From contig CAZOKE010000008.1 in assembly GCA_964580495.1 (NCBI GenBank), positions 1-37,867 of the forward strand: 37,867 nucleotides of DNA, written 5' to 3'. Positions 1 through 9,800 of the stretch are shown here, in pieces. Below the pieces are notes generated by a model. The model saw only the letters and a list, made by a program, of their open reading frames with translations. It did no database searches and was not told where the DNA came from. Origin of the DNA: JAIFWV01 sp964580495. Lineage in GTDB: Bacteria > Patescibacteriota > Doudnabacteria > UBA920 > O2-02-FULL-48-8. The translations under genes and the position numbers were made by a program. The first letter of the stretch is position 1, and each line of letters opens with the position of its first letter.

Positions 1-1986
1 ATTGAACTTATGTCTTTTCATCCTCGTCTTGGCTCTGATAGCGGAAATTTGGTCGCGTAGCTGGGCTGCTTTCTCGAAATCCAGATTCCTCGAAGCCATA
101 TCCATTTGATCCCGCAGTTCCTCGACAAGGTAGGCCAAATCCTGTTTGTTCATTCTGGAAACATCTAATTTTTCCAGATCTTTGGCTTTTTCTTCTTCGG
201 CTTTTTTGCCCGCGAGGCGGGATTCCTTAATTTGTTTAATAATCGTTTTTGGGGTAATCCCATGCTGTTTGTTGTACTCTTCCTGGATTTTCCGGCGGCG
301 GCCCACTTCATCCATGGCGCGCTGCATGGAGCCGGTGACTTTGTCCGCGTACATAATCACGTGGCCGTCGACATGGCGTGCCGCCCGGCCCATGGTTTGG
401 ATCAATGAAGTTTCAGATCGTAAATATCCTTCCTTGTCCGCATCCAGAATTGCGACCAAAGAAACTTCGGGCAAATCCAATCCTTCCCGCAAAAGATTGA
501 TGCCGACTACGACGTCATAAACACCAAGTCGCAAGTCACGGAGAATTTCTAACCGACGCAAGGTTTCAATATCGGCATGCAGGTACTGGACTTTGATGCG
601 ATATTCCGCGAGGTAAGTCGTAAGTTCCTCAGCCATGTTTTTGGTCAGGGTTGTAACCAGCACGCGCTGTTTTTGTTTGACCCGCTTTTGGATTTCTTCC
701 ATGAGGTCGTCAATTTGGTTTTTGGTTGGCCGGATTTCGATTTCGGGGTCAAGCAGTCCTGTGGGACGGATCAGCTGCTCGACCACTTGTTTGGAAGCTT
801 TGATTTCTCGGTCAACAACGGGCGTTGCGGAAACAAAAATGACTTGGTCGAGTTTTTTTTCAAACTCCTCGAATTGCAGCGGGCGATTGTCCATGGCGGA
901 GGGCAAGCGAAAACCGTACTCGACCAAAGTTTCTTTGCGCGATTTGTCGCCGAAGTACATGCCGGAAATTTGCGGCAGGGTAATGTGTGATTCGTCGATA
1001 AACAACAAAAAATCATCTGGGAAATAGTCGATCAAAGTTGATGGGGGCTCGCCCGGTTTGCGGAAATCCAGATGCCTGGAATAATTTTCGAAGCCGGTTT
1101 CCAGCATCATTTCGATATCAAAATTGGTGCGCTGTTCGATGCGCTGGGCTTCCAGTTCCTTGCCTTGGGATTTGAAATATTTTATCTGGTCTGCTAACTC
1201 AGCCCTTATATTCTCAACTGCCCGCAGCATTTTTTCTCGCGGGGTGACAAAGTGCTTGGCCGGGAAAATAGTCATTTCCTTTTGCTGGCCGAAATCTTCG
1301 CCTGTCAGCGGGTCGTGCACGGAAATTTTCTCGATTTCGTCGCCAAAGAAATTGATTCGGAAAATTTTATCTGCCGAAGCCGGGATAAACTCGACCGTGT
1401 CGCCGCGCACGCGGTAATTGCCGCGTTCCAAATTGATGTCATTGCGCATGAATTGCAGATCGGTTAATCGTCGCAGAAACTTGTCGCGCTTGATGTTTTC
1501 TCCGACTTTCAAAGGGATGGATAGCTCCAAATAATCACCCGGAGAGCCCAAGCCATAGATACAAGAGACGGAAGCTACGATCAAAACGTCACGCCGCGAC
1601 AACAGACTCTGGGTGGCTGCGTTTCTTAGTTTATCGATCTCTTCATTGATTTCCGTTTCTTTTTCAATATAAGTATCGGAGCGTGGGATGTAAGCCTCTG
1701 GCTGATAATAATCATAGTAGGAGACAAAGTAATGCACGGCATTATCCGGAAAAAAGTCCTGGAATTCGCTCGCCAGCTGGGCAGCCAAAGTTTTGTTGTG
1801 GGAAATAATCAGAGTCGGCCGCTGGATTTTTTGGATGACATTGGCCATGGTAAAAGTCTTCCCAGAACCGGTTACACCCAGCAAGGTTTGGTATTTAAAT
1901 TTTTTATCCAATCCATGGACCAGCTTTTCTATAGCCTGCGGCTGGTCGCCAGACGCTTTGAATGATGATTGCAGTTGAAAAGCCAT
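1..1986 (-). CDS. uvrB: UvrB, excinuclease ABC subunit B (3' end beyond window)
   Basis: Damage-recognition helicase of nucleotide excision repair; it takes over the lesion from UvrA and recruits UvrC for incision. The frame is open for 662 codons from the ATG at 1986 down to base 1 with no stop, so only the last residues are missing (the family is about 660-690 aa). Visible features: N-terminal FKASGDQPQAI, Walker A GVTGSGKT at about residue 40, the beta-hairpin YYDYYQPEAYIP that clamps DNA, DESH (Walker B), the helicase motif MGRAARH, and a C-terminal UVR motif (DFEKAAQLRDQI) that contacts UvrC. It is divergent from the secreted-protein gene at 2063. The -10-like box lies only about 10 nt before the ATG, so the mRNA is probably nearly leaderless. 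Identification is secure. Confidence 0.97.
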   Translation of the reverse strand, partial: MAFQLQSSFKASGDQPQAIEKLVHGLDKKFKYQTLLGVTGSGKTFTMANVIQKIQRPTLIISHNKTLAAQLASEFQDFFPDNAVHYFVSYYDYYQPEAYIPRSDTYIEKETEINEEIDKLRNAATQSLLSRRDVLIVASVSCIYGLGSPGDYLELSIPLKVGENIKRDKFLRRLTDLQFMRNDINLERGNYRVRGDTVEFIPASADKIFRINFFGDEIEKISVHDPLTGEDFGQQKEMTIFPAKHFVTPREKMLRAVENIRAELADQIKYFKSQGKELEAQRIEQRTNFDIEMMLETGFENYSRHLDFRKPGEPPSTLIDYFPDDFLLFIDESHITLPQISGMYFGDKSRKETLVEYGFRLPSAMDNRPLQFEEFEKKLDQVIFVSATPVVDREIKASKQVVEQLIRPTGLLDPEIEIRPTKNQIDDLMEEIQKRVKQKQRVLVTTLTKNMAEELTTYLAEYRIKVQYLHADIETLRRLEILRDLRLGVYDVVVGINLLREGLDLPEVSLVAILDADKEGYLRSETSLIQTMGRAARHVDGHVIMYADKVTGSMQRAMDEVGRRRKIQEEYNKQHGITPKTIIKQIKESRLAGKKAEEEKAKDLEKLDVSRMNKQDLAYLVEELRDQMDMASRNLDFEKAAQLRDQISAIRAKTRMKRHKFN

Positions 1987-1996
1987 ATCAAATTAC

Positions 1997-2005
1997 AGTG
2001 TAGCA
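1997..2005 (-). promoter_or_regulatory. extended -10 promoter of uvrB
   Basis: On the minus strand the sequence TGCTACACT (extended -10 TGn plus TACACT) ends 10 nt before the uvrB ATG. No good -35 is seen 17 nt upstream. Expected transcription start is about 1990, leaving a leader of only a few bases. Confidence 0.45.
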
Positions 2006-2008
2006 GAC

Positions 2009-2037
2009 TTGGCAAAAGCTTGTATAGAGTCTAAACT
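2009..2037 (+). promoter_or_regulatory. promoter of the secreted-protein gene at 2063
   Basis: TTGGCA (2009-2014), a 17-nt spacer and TAAACT (2032-2037) form a sigma-70-type promoter. It points at the gene starting at 2063 and overlaps the divergent uvrB promoter region. Confidence 0.5.
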
Positions 2038-2062
2038 ATGAGAAATTCCCAAAGGGGGGAGA

Positions 2063-2818
2063 ATGAGACTTAGGTTAATGCTTCTGGCTTGCCTGCTCTC
2101 TTTGCCGCACTTTGCCTCGGCTCAGCAGCCTATACAAGCGTCCGAAGTCCGTTACGAGGTATCTATTCCAGCACCACTGGAGTACAGCCAGACGCAGTTG
2201 CGGGATTGGGAGCAGGAGTACTCAGCCTGGCTGAAATGGTTCCAGCTCTACGGCAACCGGATTGAATATGGCTGGTTTTCTCCAAGGTCGCGCCGACCCC
2301 TGCCCTCCAACCCTCCGGTTTGGCTGGCAGATGTTTGCGTGCTGGAAGAAAATTTCCAGACAACCACTTGTCAGCTTTACCAGAGCTGGAAGGATGATTT
2401 TGCCTCGCAGAGACTCCGACAGAAATACGCGTACGAAAAAATTCAAAAGGAGAAGCCGGTCAATACAAAGTTTTGGGAACACATACACCTCGACGGCCTT
2501 TGGGTCATGACCCAGACCAACACTTCGACTTATGGCTTGGTCGGAGCGCACGTAGCCGGGAATATGGCCCGATTCGAGTTTTTTATGGCGCCGGGGGTGA
2601 TGCTTGTCAGTTCACCGGGCATGGCCGGCAGCCAACAAATGCAGGTCGCATATGACTACGGGTTTGGATTCAAGCTGTTTGACTTCCGATCCCCGGTGGC
2701 CAACAAAACTGCGACATTGCACTTCGACTTTGTCAGAGTCTGGCTAAATGTCGGCGCGGGTTTTGAGCAAGTCGTAAACCTTGCCGGGTTCTCGCTGACG
2801 TTAGGGAACAAAAAGTAA
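2063..2818 (+). CDS. secreted protein of unknown function, 251 aa
   Basis: I do not recognise the family. The N-terminus is a classic Sec signal peptide: basic MRLRLM, a hydrophobic core rich in Leu/Ala, and a likely signal-peptidase-I site ASA-QQ near residue 20. The mature part is rich in Trp, Tyr and Phe, with two Cys about 11 residues apart (VCVLEEN...TTTCQLY) that could form a disulfide after export. The C-terminal half alternates hydrophobic and polar residues, as in a beta-rich domain. A very strong Shine-Dalgarno run (GGGGGGAG) precedes the ATG. Codon use is more G+C-rich than in uvrB or ruvA. The gene has its own promoter and its own terminator, which resembles the one behind the DGR target gene. 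An exported surface protein is an inference. Confidence 0.8.
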   Translation: MRLRLMLLACLLSLPHFASAQQPIQASEVRYEVSIPAPLEYSQTQLRDWEQEYSAWLKWFQLYGNRIEYGWFSPRSRRPLPSNPPVWLADVCVLEENFQTTTCQLYQSWKDDFASQRLRQKYAYEKIQKEKPVNTKFWEHIHLDGLWVMTQTNTSTYGLVGAHVAGNMARFEFFMAPGVMLVSSPGMAGSQQMQVAYDYGFGFKLFDFRSPVANKTATLHFDFVRVWLNVGAGFEQVVNLAGFSLTLGNKK

Positions 2819-2824
2819 CCGCTT

Positions 2825-2876
2825 GGGATCTTGGATCATTGAACCTTTTGGTTCTTGATCCTTGGTCCTTTTTTCT
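2825..2876 (+). terminator. Rho-independent terminator after the 2063 gene
   Basis: Long imperfect hairpin with paired segments GGATCA/TGATCC and GAACC/GGTTC, followed by a run of six T. It is clearly similar along its whole length to the terminator at 29491-29542. Confidence 0.75.
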
Positions 2877-2877
2877 T

Positions 2878-2907
2878 TTGTAATAATTTCACGGAAAAAG
2901 GTATAAT
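2878..2907 (+). promoter_or_regulatory. promoter of ruvA (leaderless)
   Basis: TTGTAA (2878-2883), an 18-nt spacer and a perfect TATAAT (2902-2907). The -10 box ends 6 nt before the ruvA ATG at 2914, so transcription should start at or next to the A of the start codon. Confidence 0.65.
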
Positions 2908-2913
2908 GAGTGC

Positions 2914-3477
2914 ATGATCGGTTCAATTTCCGGCAAAATTCAATATAAGGGCACCGGTTTTATGATTGTCGAAACCGGGGGAGTTGGTTACAAAATAGCT
3001 GTTACCCCCCCTCTGCATTTTGATTCTAGAGTCGGCGATGAATTAAGTTTGGTCATCCACACTTATGTCCGCGAGGATCAAATAAGTCTTTACGGATTTA
3101 AAACCTTGCCGGAGTTGGAATTTTTCGAGCAACTCTTGACCGTGTCTGGCATAGGTCCTAAATCCGCTTTAGGCATAATGTCGATTTCATCTTTAGAAAT
3201 GATAAAATCAGCAATTGCTTCCGGCGACGCCGGCTTGTTTAAAAAAGTTTCTGGTATCGGCACCAAAACTGCTGAAAGAGTCATTGTAGAACTTCGTGAA
3301 AAACTCAAGAGCCAGGGCAATGCCACGCCCTTGGCCTCCGAGCATACCGAAGCTTTGGAAGCGCTGATCTCGCTTGGGTACAAAGAGCAGCAAGCGCGCG
3401 AGGCTCTGAAAAATATCCCGGAAGGCAAATCAATTCAAGACAAAATTAAATTGGCTTTGAAAGCACTACAAAAATAA
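2914..3477 (+). CDS. ruvA: RuvA, Holliday junction DNA-binding subunit
   Basis: Tetrameric protein that binds four-way junctions and loads the RuvB motor for branch migration. Its 187 aa match the family. Domain I is the N-terminal OB fold (MIGSISGKI, GVGYKI, LVIHTYVREDQISLYGF). Domain II carries two helix-hairpin-helix motifs (LLTVSGIGPKSALGIMS at about 70-86 and VSGIGTKTAERVIVEL at about 108-123). Domain III (ALEALISLGYKEQQAREAL) is the RuvB-binding region. The stop overlaps the next start (TAATG), indicating translational coupling to the FemAB-type gene. No Shine-Dalgarno sequence is seen, consistent with a leaderless message. Confidence 0.97.
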   Translation: MIGSISGKIQYKGTGFMIVETGGVGYKIAVTPPLHFDSRVGDELSLVIHTYVREDQISLYGFKTLPELEFFEQLLTVSGIGPKSALGIMSISSLEMIKSAIASGDAGLFKKVSGIGTKTAERVIVELREKLKSQGNATPLASEHTEALEALISLGYKEQQAREALKNIPEGKSIQDKIKLALKALQK

Positions 3478-4418
3478 TGCAGTCGGAACCCACACAATAT
3501 TCTTGGGACAAAAAAGTAATCGACCTTGGCGGGTCGATTTTGCAGTCATGGGTTTGGGGCGAATTCCAAAAAAGTTTGGGCTACGCCGTATTCCGTTTTG
3601 CTTCGGATGATTTCGTAGACCAGGTTATCGAACTGCCCCTGATAGGCAATAAAAAATATTGGTACACTGCCCGCGGGCCTTTGGGGAACGTCAACCGGGC
3701 TTTGGCAGAACTGAAAAAATCCGCAATTGCTGACAAAAACGTGGTGTTTGCCCGAGTCGAGCCCAATCAAAATGTTGATCTGCCCCGTGCGGTCAAAGAT
3801 GTCCAGCCGACCAACAACTGGGTGTTGGACCTGACGGTAAGCGAACAGGAACTTCTGATTAATATGAAACCGAAAACCCGCTACAACATCAACCTGGCCC
3901 AGCGCAAAGGGGTAGTGGTGCGAGAGGGAACCAAGGAAGATCTGCTGGTCGTCTACAAATTATTACTCGAAACAGCTGGCCGCGGGGATTTCCGCCTGCA
4001 TCCGCAGGATTATTATTGGCAGATTTGGGACCAATTGCACCGTGAGAATCTCAAAATATTGATTGCCGAATATAAAAATCAGCCGTTGGCGTGCATGATC
4101 CTAACTTTATTTGGTTCTACAGTCACATATTTACATGGCGGCTCTTCGACACAGATGAAAGAAGCAATGGCGCCATATGTTTTGCACTGGGAAGCTATTA
4201 AATTATCAAAAGCGCTTGGATATAATTTTTATGATTTTGGCGGCGTGGCGCCCCAAAACTTGGGCAAGCATCCCTGGAGCGGCATCTCGCGTTTCAAAAG
4301 GGGATTTGGAGGATTTGAACTGACATTTCCCGGCAGTTTTGAAATAGTTATCTCTCCGCTTTGGTATAATGTGTATAAGAACGCCAGATCATTAAGAAAT
4401 ATAATTTTGAGAAAGTAG
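3477..4418 (+). CDS. FemAB-family peptidoglycan bridge aminoacyltransferase-like protein
   Basis: Probable transferase of the Fem family, which adds amino acids from aminoacyl-tRNA to the peptide stem of lipid II at the cytoplasmic face of the membrane. The 313 aa span two GNAT-like lobes. Visible family features are LQSWVWGEFQKSLGY near the N-terminus (the usual Q-S/T-x-x-W), MKPKTRYNINLAQRKGV, a central ETAGRGDFRLH segment, YLHGGSS, and the C-terminal YDFGGV followed by GISRFKRGFGG. All of these recur in bacterial Fem proteins. Translationally coupled to ruvA by a one-base overlap. The amino acid it attaches cannot be told from sequence. Confidence 0.85.
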   Translation: MQSEPTQYSWDKKVIDLGGSILQSWVWGEFQKSLGYAVFRFASDDFVDQVIELPLIGNKKYWYTARGPLGNVNRALAELKKSAIADKNVVFARVEPNQNVDLPRAVKDVQPTNNWVLDLTVSEQELLINMKPKTRYNINLAQRKGVVVREGTKEDLLVVYKLLLETAGRGDFRLHPQDYYWQIWDQLHRENLKILIAEYKNQPLACMILTLFGSTVTYLHGGSSTQMKEAMAPYVLHWEAIKLSKALGYNFYDFGGVAPQNLGKHPWSGISRFKRGFGGFELTFPGSFEIVISPLWYNVYKNARSLRNIILRK

Positions 4419-4470
4419 TAAAGAGCAAAACAGAATCCAATTCTACTTTATTGTTCGCAGCTGAATATTT

Positions 4471-5043
4471 ATGCAATATAAAATTGCCGTTTCGGGTTCT
4501 TCTGTCAATAATTGTACTAAGGGTGCATTTAGAAAAGCTTACGAAGTGGGCCGCCAAATCGCGTTACATAAATGCGTGCTCATCACCGGTGCCACTATTG
4601 GCGTGCCGGCTTGGGCAACACGTGGCGCTAAATCAGCCGGCGGGATTTCTATCGGCCTCTCTCCAGCAGTGTCCAAGCAAGCCCATGTCAAAACTTATCA
4701 TCTCCCGACAAAGTTTATGGATCTCATTATTTATACCGGATTTGATTATTCCGGCAGAAACATGCTCATGACCCGTTCCGCGGATGCGGTGATCATGGTG
4801 TGCGGCCGAATCGGGACATTAAATGAATTTACTACCGCTTTCGAAGACAAACGGGTCGTGGGAATACTCACAGGCACTGGCGGGGAAGAGCAGGAAATTG
4901 AAAATATCCTCAAAATCGCCAAAAGGGGGCGCAAACGGATCGTTTTTGATTCTGACCCGAAAATTTTGGTGGAAAAAGTTTTGAAAGCAACCAGAATTAA
5001 TGAGCAGCAAAAGCACCCATCTCCGCATACGGAAAACGCATGA
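4471..5043 (+). CDS. SLOG/LOG-fold nucleotide-binding protein
   Basis: 190 aa with a Rossmann-like SLOG fold. The start IAVSGSS matches the first beta-strand and loop, LITGATIGVPAWATRGAKSAGG is the second glycine-rich region, and CGRIGTLNEFTTAFED is a variant of the PGGxGTxxE motif that binds nucleotide phosphate in LOG (cytokinin riboside phosphohydrolase-like) proteins. The first residue of that motif is Cys-Gly rather than Pro-Gly-Gly, so lysine-decarboxylase-type or LOG catalytic activity should not be assumed. The end overlaps the tsaB start by four bases, so the genes are co-transcribed. Role unknown; the fold assignment is firm. Confidence 0.8.
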   Translation: MQYKIAVSGSSVNNCTKGAFRKAYEVGRQIALHKCVLITGATIGVPAWATRGAKSAGGISIGLSPAVSKQAHVKTYHLPTKFMDLIIYTGFDYSGRNMLMTRSADAVIMVCGRIGTLNEFTTAFEDKRVVGILTGTGGEEQEIENILKIAKRGRKRIVFDSDPKILVEKVLKATRINEQQKHPSPHTENA

Positions 5044-5420
5044 TCCTTTGCATTGACACAACAGAAAATGCGGGTACTGAATTAAAATTGCTTTCAGCCG
5101 ACTTAGAATTCCGACAGAAAATATCCGAGTTGCCCAGAGCTGAAGATTTTGTTTTTTTTGTGGCAAAATTTTTGAAAAAATATAATTTCGATTTTTCCTC
5201 GATATCCAAAATTGCCGTAAAAAATGGCCCGGGTTACTTCAGTCGCATCCGGACCGGCATTGTTTTGGCTAATGCTTTGGCTTATGCGCTCAAAGTTAAA
5301 GTAATGGCTTTTGATGGCGATTTAAATTTTCAGAAGCTTAATAAGATCAAGGGTTCGGCTTGGCTCAAACCGGCTTATGATGCCGAACCTCACATAACAA
5401 TGCCTAAAAGACGCTCATGA
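5040..5420 (+). CDS. tsaB: TsaB-like t6A biosynthesis protein, short form
   Basis: ASKHA-fold partner of TsaD in making N6-threonylcarbamoyladenosine at A37 of ANN-decoding tRNAs. The start MILCIDTTENAGTEL, the KNGPGYFSRIRTGIVLANALAYAL segment and its flanking strands match the TsaB N-terminal lobe. Only 126 aa are present against about 220-230 in typical TsaB, so the second lobe is largely absent; the ORF ends cleanly with TGA overlapping the MFS start codon (ATGA). TsaD is encoded elsewhere in this window (18009-19040). The short form could be a reduced scaffold or could have lost function. Confidence 0.8.
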   Translation: MILCIDTTENAGTELKLLSADLEFRQKISELPRAEDFVFFVAKFLKKYNFDFSSISKIAVKNGPGYFSRIRTGIVLANALAYALKVKVMAFDGDLNFQKLNKIKGSAWLKPAYDAEPHITMPKRRS

Positions 5421-6646
5421 CCAAATTTGCCGATTATGCCGCAGTTCTGAAAAATAAGAATTTCGTAAAGCTTTGGATTTCGCAGATTACTTCGCAGCTC
5501 ACAAATTATATTTTGAGCTTTGCGATACTGATCAAAGTTTTCCAACAGACAAATTCGTCTTTGTCAGTGGCCATCATCATCATGGCGTTCGGCATTGCCA
5601 CGGTCTTTTTTGGGAGTTTAGGCGGAATTTATGCAGATCGGTTTGACCGGAAATGGCTTTTAACCGTAACCAATTTTTTGCAAGCCGGCAGCATTGCTTT
5701 GTATTTTGTGGTCGGAGGAAGTTTTTGGGGGCTGGTGTTTATTACCTTCCTCTATTCCTCGCTCAACCAATTTTACATCCCCGTGGAAGCTCCATCTATT
5801 CCGAATTTAGTCCAACCCACTCAAATTCTTACAGCCAACAGCTACTTCGCTTTTACCAATAGTGCGGCTTTAATTCTTGGTTTTGCAGCAGCCGGTCCGA
5901 TTTCTTCTTCATTCGGTCAATCCGCGCCATTTTTGGTGGGTGTCGGACTTTTGGTTATCGCGGGCTTGGCAACACTCTCCTTACCCCCGATCCGTCCTGA
6001 AAAAAAAGCTTTGCTCAACGCGCTCTCACGTACCTGGGAAGAGTTTAAAGAAGGGATCAGGCATCTTTGGCAAAATACTGCGTTACATTATCCTTTACTG
6101 AGCCTGATTTGCATTCAGATTGTCAACGGCATGATCATAACGATTGCGCCGGCATTTATGAAAGAGGCGATAGGGATCAACCTTAACACCGGTTCGATTT
6201 TTGTAGTGGCCCCGCTCGGAGTCGGGATTCTGCTAGGCGCGTTATTGCTGCCGCTGGAAGAAAAATACTATTCCAAGCAGAAACTGGTGCTGGTCGGATT
6301 TTTGGGGATGGGAATCATGCTTTTTGGCTTGTCTTTTATAGAGCATTTCGGTCATCGTTATCTTTACTATTCGTTTTTTGGGTTTGTAATCGGAATTTTC
6401 AATGCTCATATTTTCGCGCCTAGCCATTCTTTGCTTCAAACCCACGCTTTTTCCCACATTCGCGGCAGAATTTACGGCTCGCTTTACGTTTTGCTGCAGC
6501 TGGCCGGAACCTTGCCCACAATTCTTATAGGCTTGCTTGCCGACAAGCTCCCAATTACTTATATCGCGACCATTTTGGGGCTGCTCTTGATCGCATTTGG
6601 GTTAGGAATCAAGCGCCAAATTCCAGCAACAGCTCTGCAAACCTGA
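5417..6646 (+). CDS. MFS transporter
   Basis: 409-aa integral membrane protein with about 12 hydrophobic segments. The loop after the second segment reads GGIYADRFDRKWLL, a good match to MFS motif A (GxLaDrxGrk). The N-terminal NKNFVKLWISQITSQLTNYIL resembles the MFS-3/enterobactin-exporter-like group of drug and metabolite exporters. The ATG overlaps the tsaB stop (ATGA), so expression is coupled to the ruvA-to-tsaB run. Substrate not predictable. Confidence 0.88.
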   Translation: MTKFADYAAVLKNKNFVKLWISQITSQLTNYILSFAILIKVFQQTNSSLSVAIIIMAFGIATVFFGSLGGIYADRFDRKWLLTVTNFLQAGSIALYFVVGGSFWGLVFITFLYSSLNQFYIPVEAPSIPNLVQPTQILTANSYFAFTNSAALILGFAAAGPISSSFGQSAPFLVGVGLLVIAGLATLSLPPIRPEKKALLNALSRTWEEFKEGIRHLWQNTALHYPLLSLICIQIVNGMIITIAPAFMKEAIGINLNTGSIFVVAPLGVGILLGALLLPLEEKYYSKQKLVLVGFLGMGIMLFGLSFIEHFGHRYLYYSFFGFVIGIFNAHIFAPSHSLLQTHAFSHIRGRIYGSLYVLLQLAGTLPTILIGLLADKLPITYIATILGLLLIAFGLGIKRQIPATALQT

Positions 6647-6714
6647 AGAAATTGGCTTATTTAAGCTGATTTTGATCCCGGAATTCGGCGGGACGTCATC
6701 AAAAATTTTTTAAG

Positions 6715-6737
6715 GTCCCGACTTTCGTCGGGATTTC
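6715..6737 (+). terminator. palindrome, probable terminator after the MFS gene
   Basis: TCCCGA/TCGGGA hairpin with a six-base loop, followed by a short T-rich tail (TTTCG). A related half-copy (gaTCCCG...CGGGAc) lies about 40 nt upstream, and a very similar palindrome (CCCGAC GAA GTCGGG) occurs in the DGR at 30227-30241. This may be a dispersed intergenic palindrome rather than a dedicated terminator. Confidence 0.45.
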
Positions 6738-6768
6738 GTCCAGTTAGATTTTATTCAAGGTGCTCAAC

Positions 6769-6796
6769 TTGACAAAGTTTCGAATTAGTTTAAGAT
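6769..6796 (+). promoter_or_regulatory. promoter of rpoBC
   Basis: Perfect TTGACA (6769-6774), a 16-nt spacer and TAAGAT (6791-6796). Transcription would start near 6803, giving a leader of about 75 nt that contains a small AGCC/GGCT hairpin followed by five T (about 6826-6848), which could act as a weak attenuator. Confidence 0.6.
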
Positions 6797-6876
6797 AGGG
6801 ATGTGATAAACAACTTCATAAGAGTATAGCCAATCGACGGCTCTTTTTGCATATGTGCGAAAAGAGGGATTATTTT

Positions 6877-9800
6877 ATGTCTCAAAAAGGGAAAATGGCT
6901 AATTTAAGCCTAAATTTGTCTGTTCCATCTCGCCATCGGGGAGATAGGAAATACTTCACCGGCTTTTCCGAAGTTATGGAAATGCCAAATTTGATAGAAT
7001 CGCAACTGAGATCCTACAAGTGGTTTTTGGATAAAGGATTGAAGGAGCTGTTTGGCGAAATAAACTCCATCAAAGATTTTACCGGAAAAAATTTGGAGCT
7101 GTTTTTTGGCGACTATTATTTGGATAAACCGAAATACGACGAAAAAACTGCCAAAGAGCGCAACACCACTTTTGAAGCGCCGCTCTATGTTTCCGTTAAA
7201 TTGGTAAATAAAGTAACGGGAAAAACCAAAACCCAAGACGTTTATCTTGGCGATTTCCCATTGATGACTCCTCGCGGCACATTTGTAATCAACGGTGTGG
7301 AGAGAGTCGTTGTGTCCCAGCTCGTAAAATCACCAGGTGTGTTTTTCACCGGGGAAGCCGCACGCGGCCGAAATTGGTACGGAGCCAAAATTATTCCAAA
7401 TCGCGGCGCCTGGCTGGAAATTGACACCGACAACAACGGCGTTATGAGCGTTAAAATTGACCGCAAGCGTCGCATTCCGGTAACCGCTTTGTTGAGGGTA
7501 TTTGGCTACACCTCGGATGAAGAAATATTGGCCGCCTTTGCCGATATCGATACCAACCCGGATATGCGCTACATGCAGATCACAATGGATAAGGATCCTT
7601 CCAAAAATGCAGACGAAGGCTTTAAAGAAGTTTACAAAAGAATCCGCCCGGGCGATTTGGCCACCGTCGACAATGCGCGATCATTGATTGAAGCCATGTT
7701 TTTCCATGCGGACCGATATGATCTTTCCGAAGTCGGCCGTTACAAGCTCAATCAGAGATTAAACGTCAAAGACCGTGAAGATAAAATTTTGACCAAACAA
7801 GATTTGACCGACATCTTGCGCGAAATTATCCGGCTCAACAATTCTCAAGAAATGTGGGATGACATTGACCACCTTTCCAACCGCCGCGTCCGCGCAGTCG
7901 GGGAGTTGATTCAAGGCAAATTCCGCGTCGGCTTGGCGCGTATGAGCAGAATTGCCAAGGACCGCATGAGCTTGGCAGATATAGAAACCGTTACTCCGGC
8001 CCAGCTTATCCATGTCCGCCCGATTGTCGCAGTCATCCAAGAATTTTTCTCTTCCCACCAACTGTCCCAATTCATGGATCAAACCAACCCTTTGGCGGAA
8101 TTGGAGCACAAACGGCGCTTCTCGGCCTTGGGTCCAGGAGGCTTGTCGCGCGAACGCGCCGGATTTGAAGTCCGCGACGTGCATCGCTCCCATTACGGCC
8201 GACTCTGCCCAATTACCACTCCGGAAGGGCCAAACATCGGCTTGGTCGCCCATTTGGCCAGCTTCGCAAGGATTAATGATTTCGGATTTATTGAAACGCC
8301 TTACCGAAAAGTCACGAGCCAAGTCAGCAACGACGGTTCGGAAGCCGTTGACCACATTGCGTTGTTTGATTTGTCCGATGAAACGGGCCAGGTTGTTGTT
8401 CCGGCTGGACAAAAAATCACCAAAGATGCGGCTGTCAAGTTGGCCCGCAATAAAGCCTTGACCAGCATTCGGGTTAAGCCACGCGTGACGAATGAAGTTG
8501 AATTCCTCGATGCTTATGAAGAGCAATTCGTAGTTATTGGGCAGGCCACGACCCGCATTGGGCCGGACAATTATTTTATCGATGAGCGAATTTCGGTCCG
8601 TGTCCACGGCGAACCTTCGATTGCCGCTACTGACGATATCAATTACCTGGAAATTTCTCCTAAACAAATTATTTCCGTCACCACCTCGATGATTCCGTTT
8701 TTGGAGCACGATGATGCCAACCGCGCCCTCATGGGTTCGAACATGCAGCGCCAAGCGGTTTCTTGCATCAAACCCGAGGCTCCGGTGGTCGGCACCGGTG
8801 TCGAAGGCAAGGCTGCATATGATTCCGGCCAGGTTTTGATTGCGGAAAACGACGGTATCGTCTCATCGGTGACCAGCGAAAAAGTCACAATCCTGGAAAA
8901 GAACGGCAAGAAGCACGACTACCCCTTGTTAAAGTTTATCCGATCCAATACTTCGACTTCGATTAACCAGCACCCGATCGTCAAAAAAGGCCAGGAGATC
9001 AAGGCCGGGGATCCGTTGGCCGATGGCGCCTCAATCGACAAAGGCGAGTTGGCTTTAGGCCAAAACATGTTGGTGGCATTTATGTCGTGGGAAGGCGGCA
9101 ACTACGAAGACGCGATTTTGGTTTCTTCCAAAGTCGTGCAAGACGACCGCTATTCCTCAATCCACATTGAAGATTTCAAGATTGACGTGCGCGACACCAA
9201 ACTTGGACCGGAAATCATTACTCGCGATATCCCGAATGTCGGAGAAGAAAAACTCAAAGATTTGGATGAAAACGGAGTCATCCGCATCGGCGCCCAAGTC
9301 AAAGCCGGAGATATTCTAGTCGGCAAAATTACACCGAAAGGTGAAACTGACCTTACCGCCGAAGAAAAATTGCTCCGCGTGATTTTTGGCGAGAAGTCGC
9401 GGGATGTTAAAGATACTTCGCTGACCCTGCCTCACGGCGAATACGGCAAGGTTGTGCACATTCGAGAATTTTCGCGCGAACAGGGCGACAAATTGCCGTC
9501 GGGTGTTATCAAATCCATCCAAGTGTCTGTTGCTGTGTTGCGCAAAATCCAAGTCGGCGACAAAATGGCGGGACGGCACGGTAACAAAGGTGTTATTTCT
9601 CAAGTTATTCCTGTCGAAAACATGCCATTCATGGCTGACGGCACTCCTGTAGATATAATTTTGAATCCGCTCGGCGTGGCTTCCCGTATGAACATCGGAC
9701 AGATTTTGGAAACCCATTTGGGTTTGGCGGCCAAGAAACTCGGCTACACCGTGGCTTCTCCCGCACTTGATGGCGTTCCGGAGGAAACGATCCGGGCCGA

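Noticed and set aside
7759..8754. 331-aa minus-strand frame inside rpoB
   Set aside because: Antisense shadow of strongly conserved rpoB sequence; no start signals or recognisable domains.
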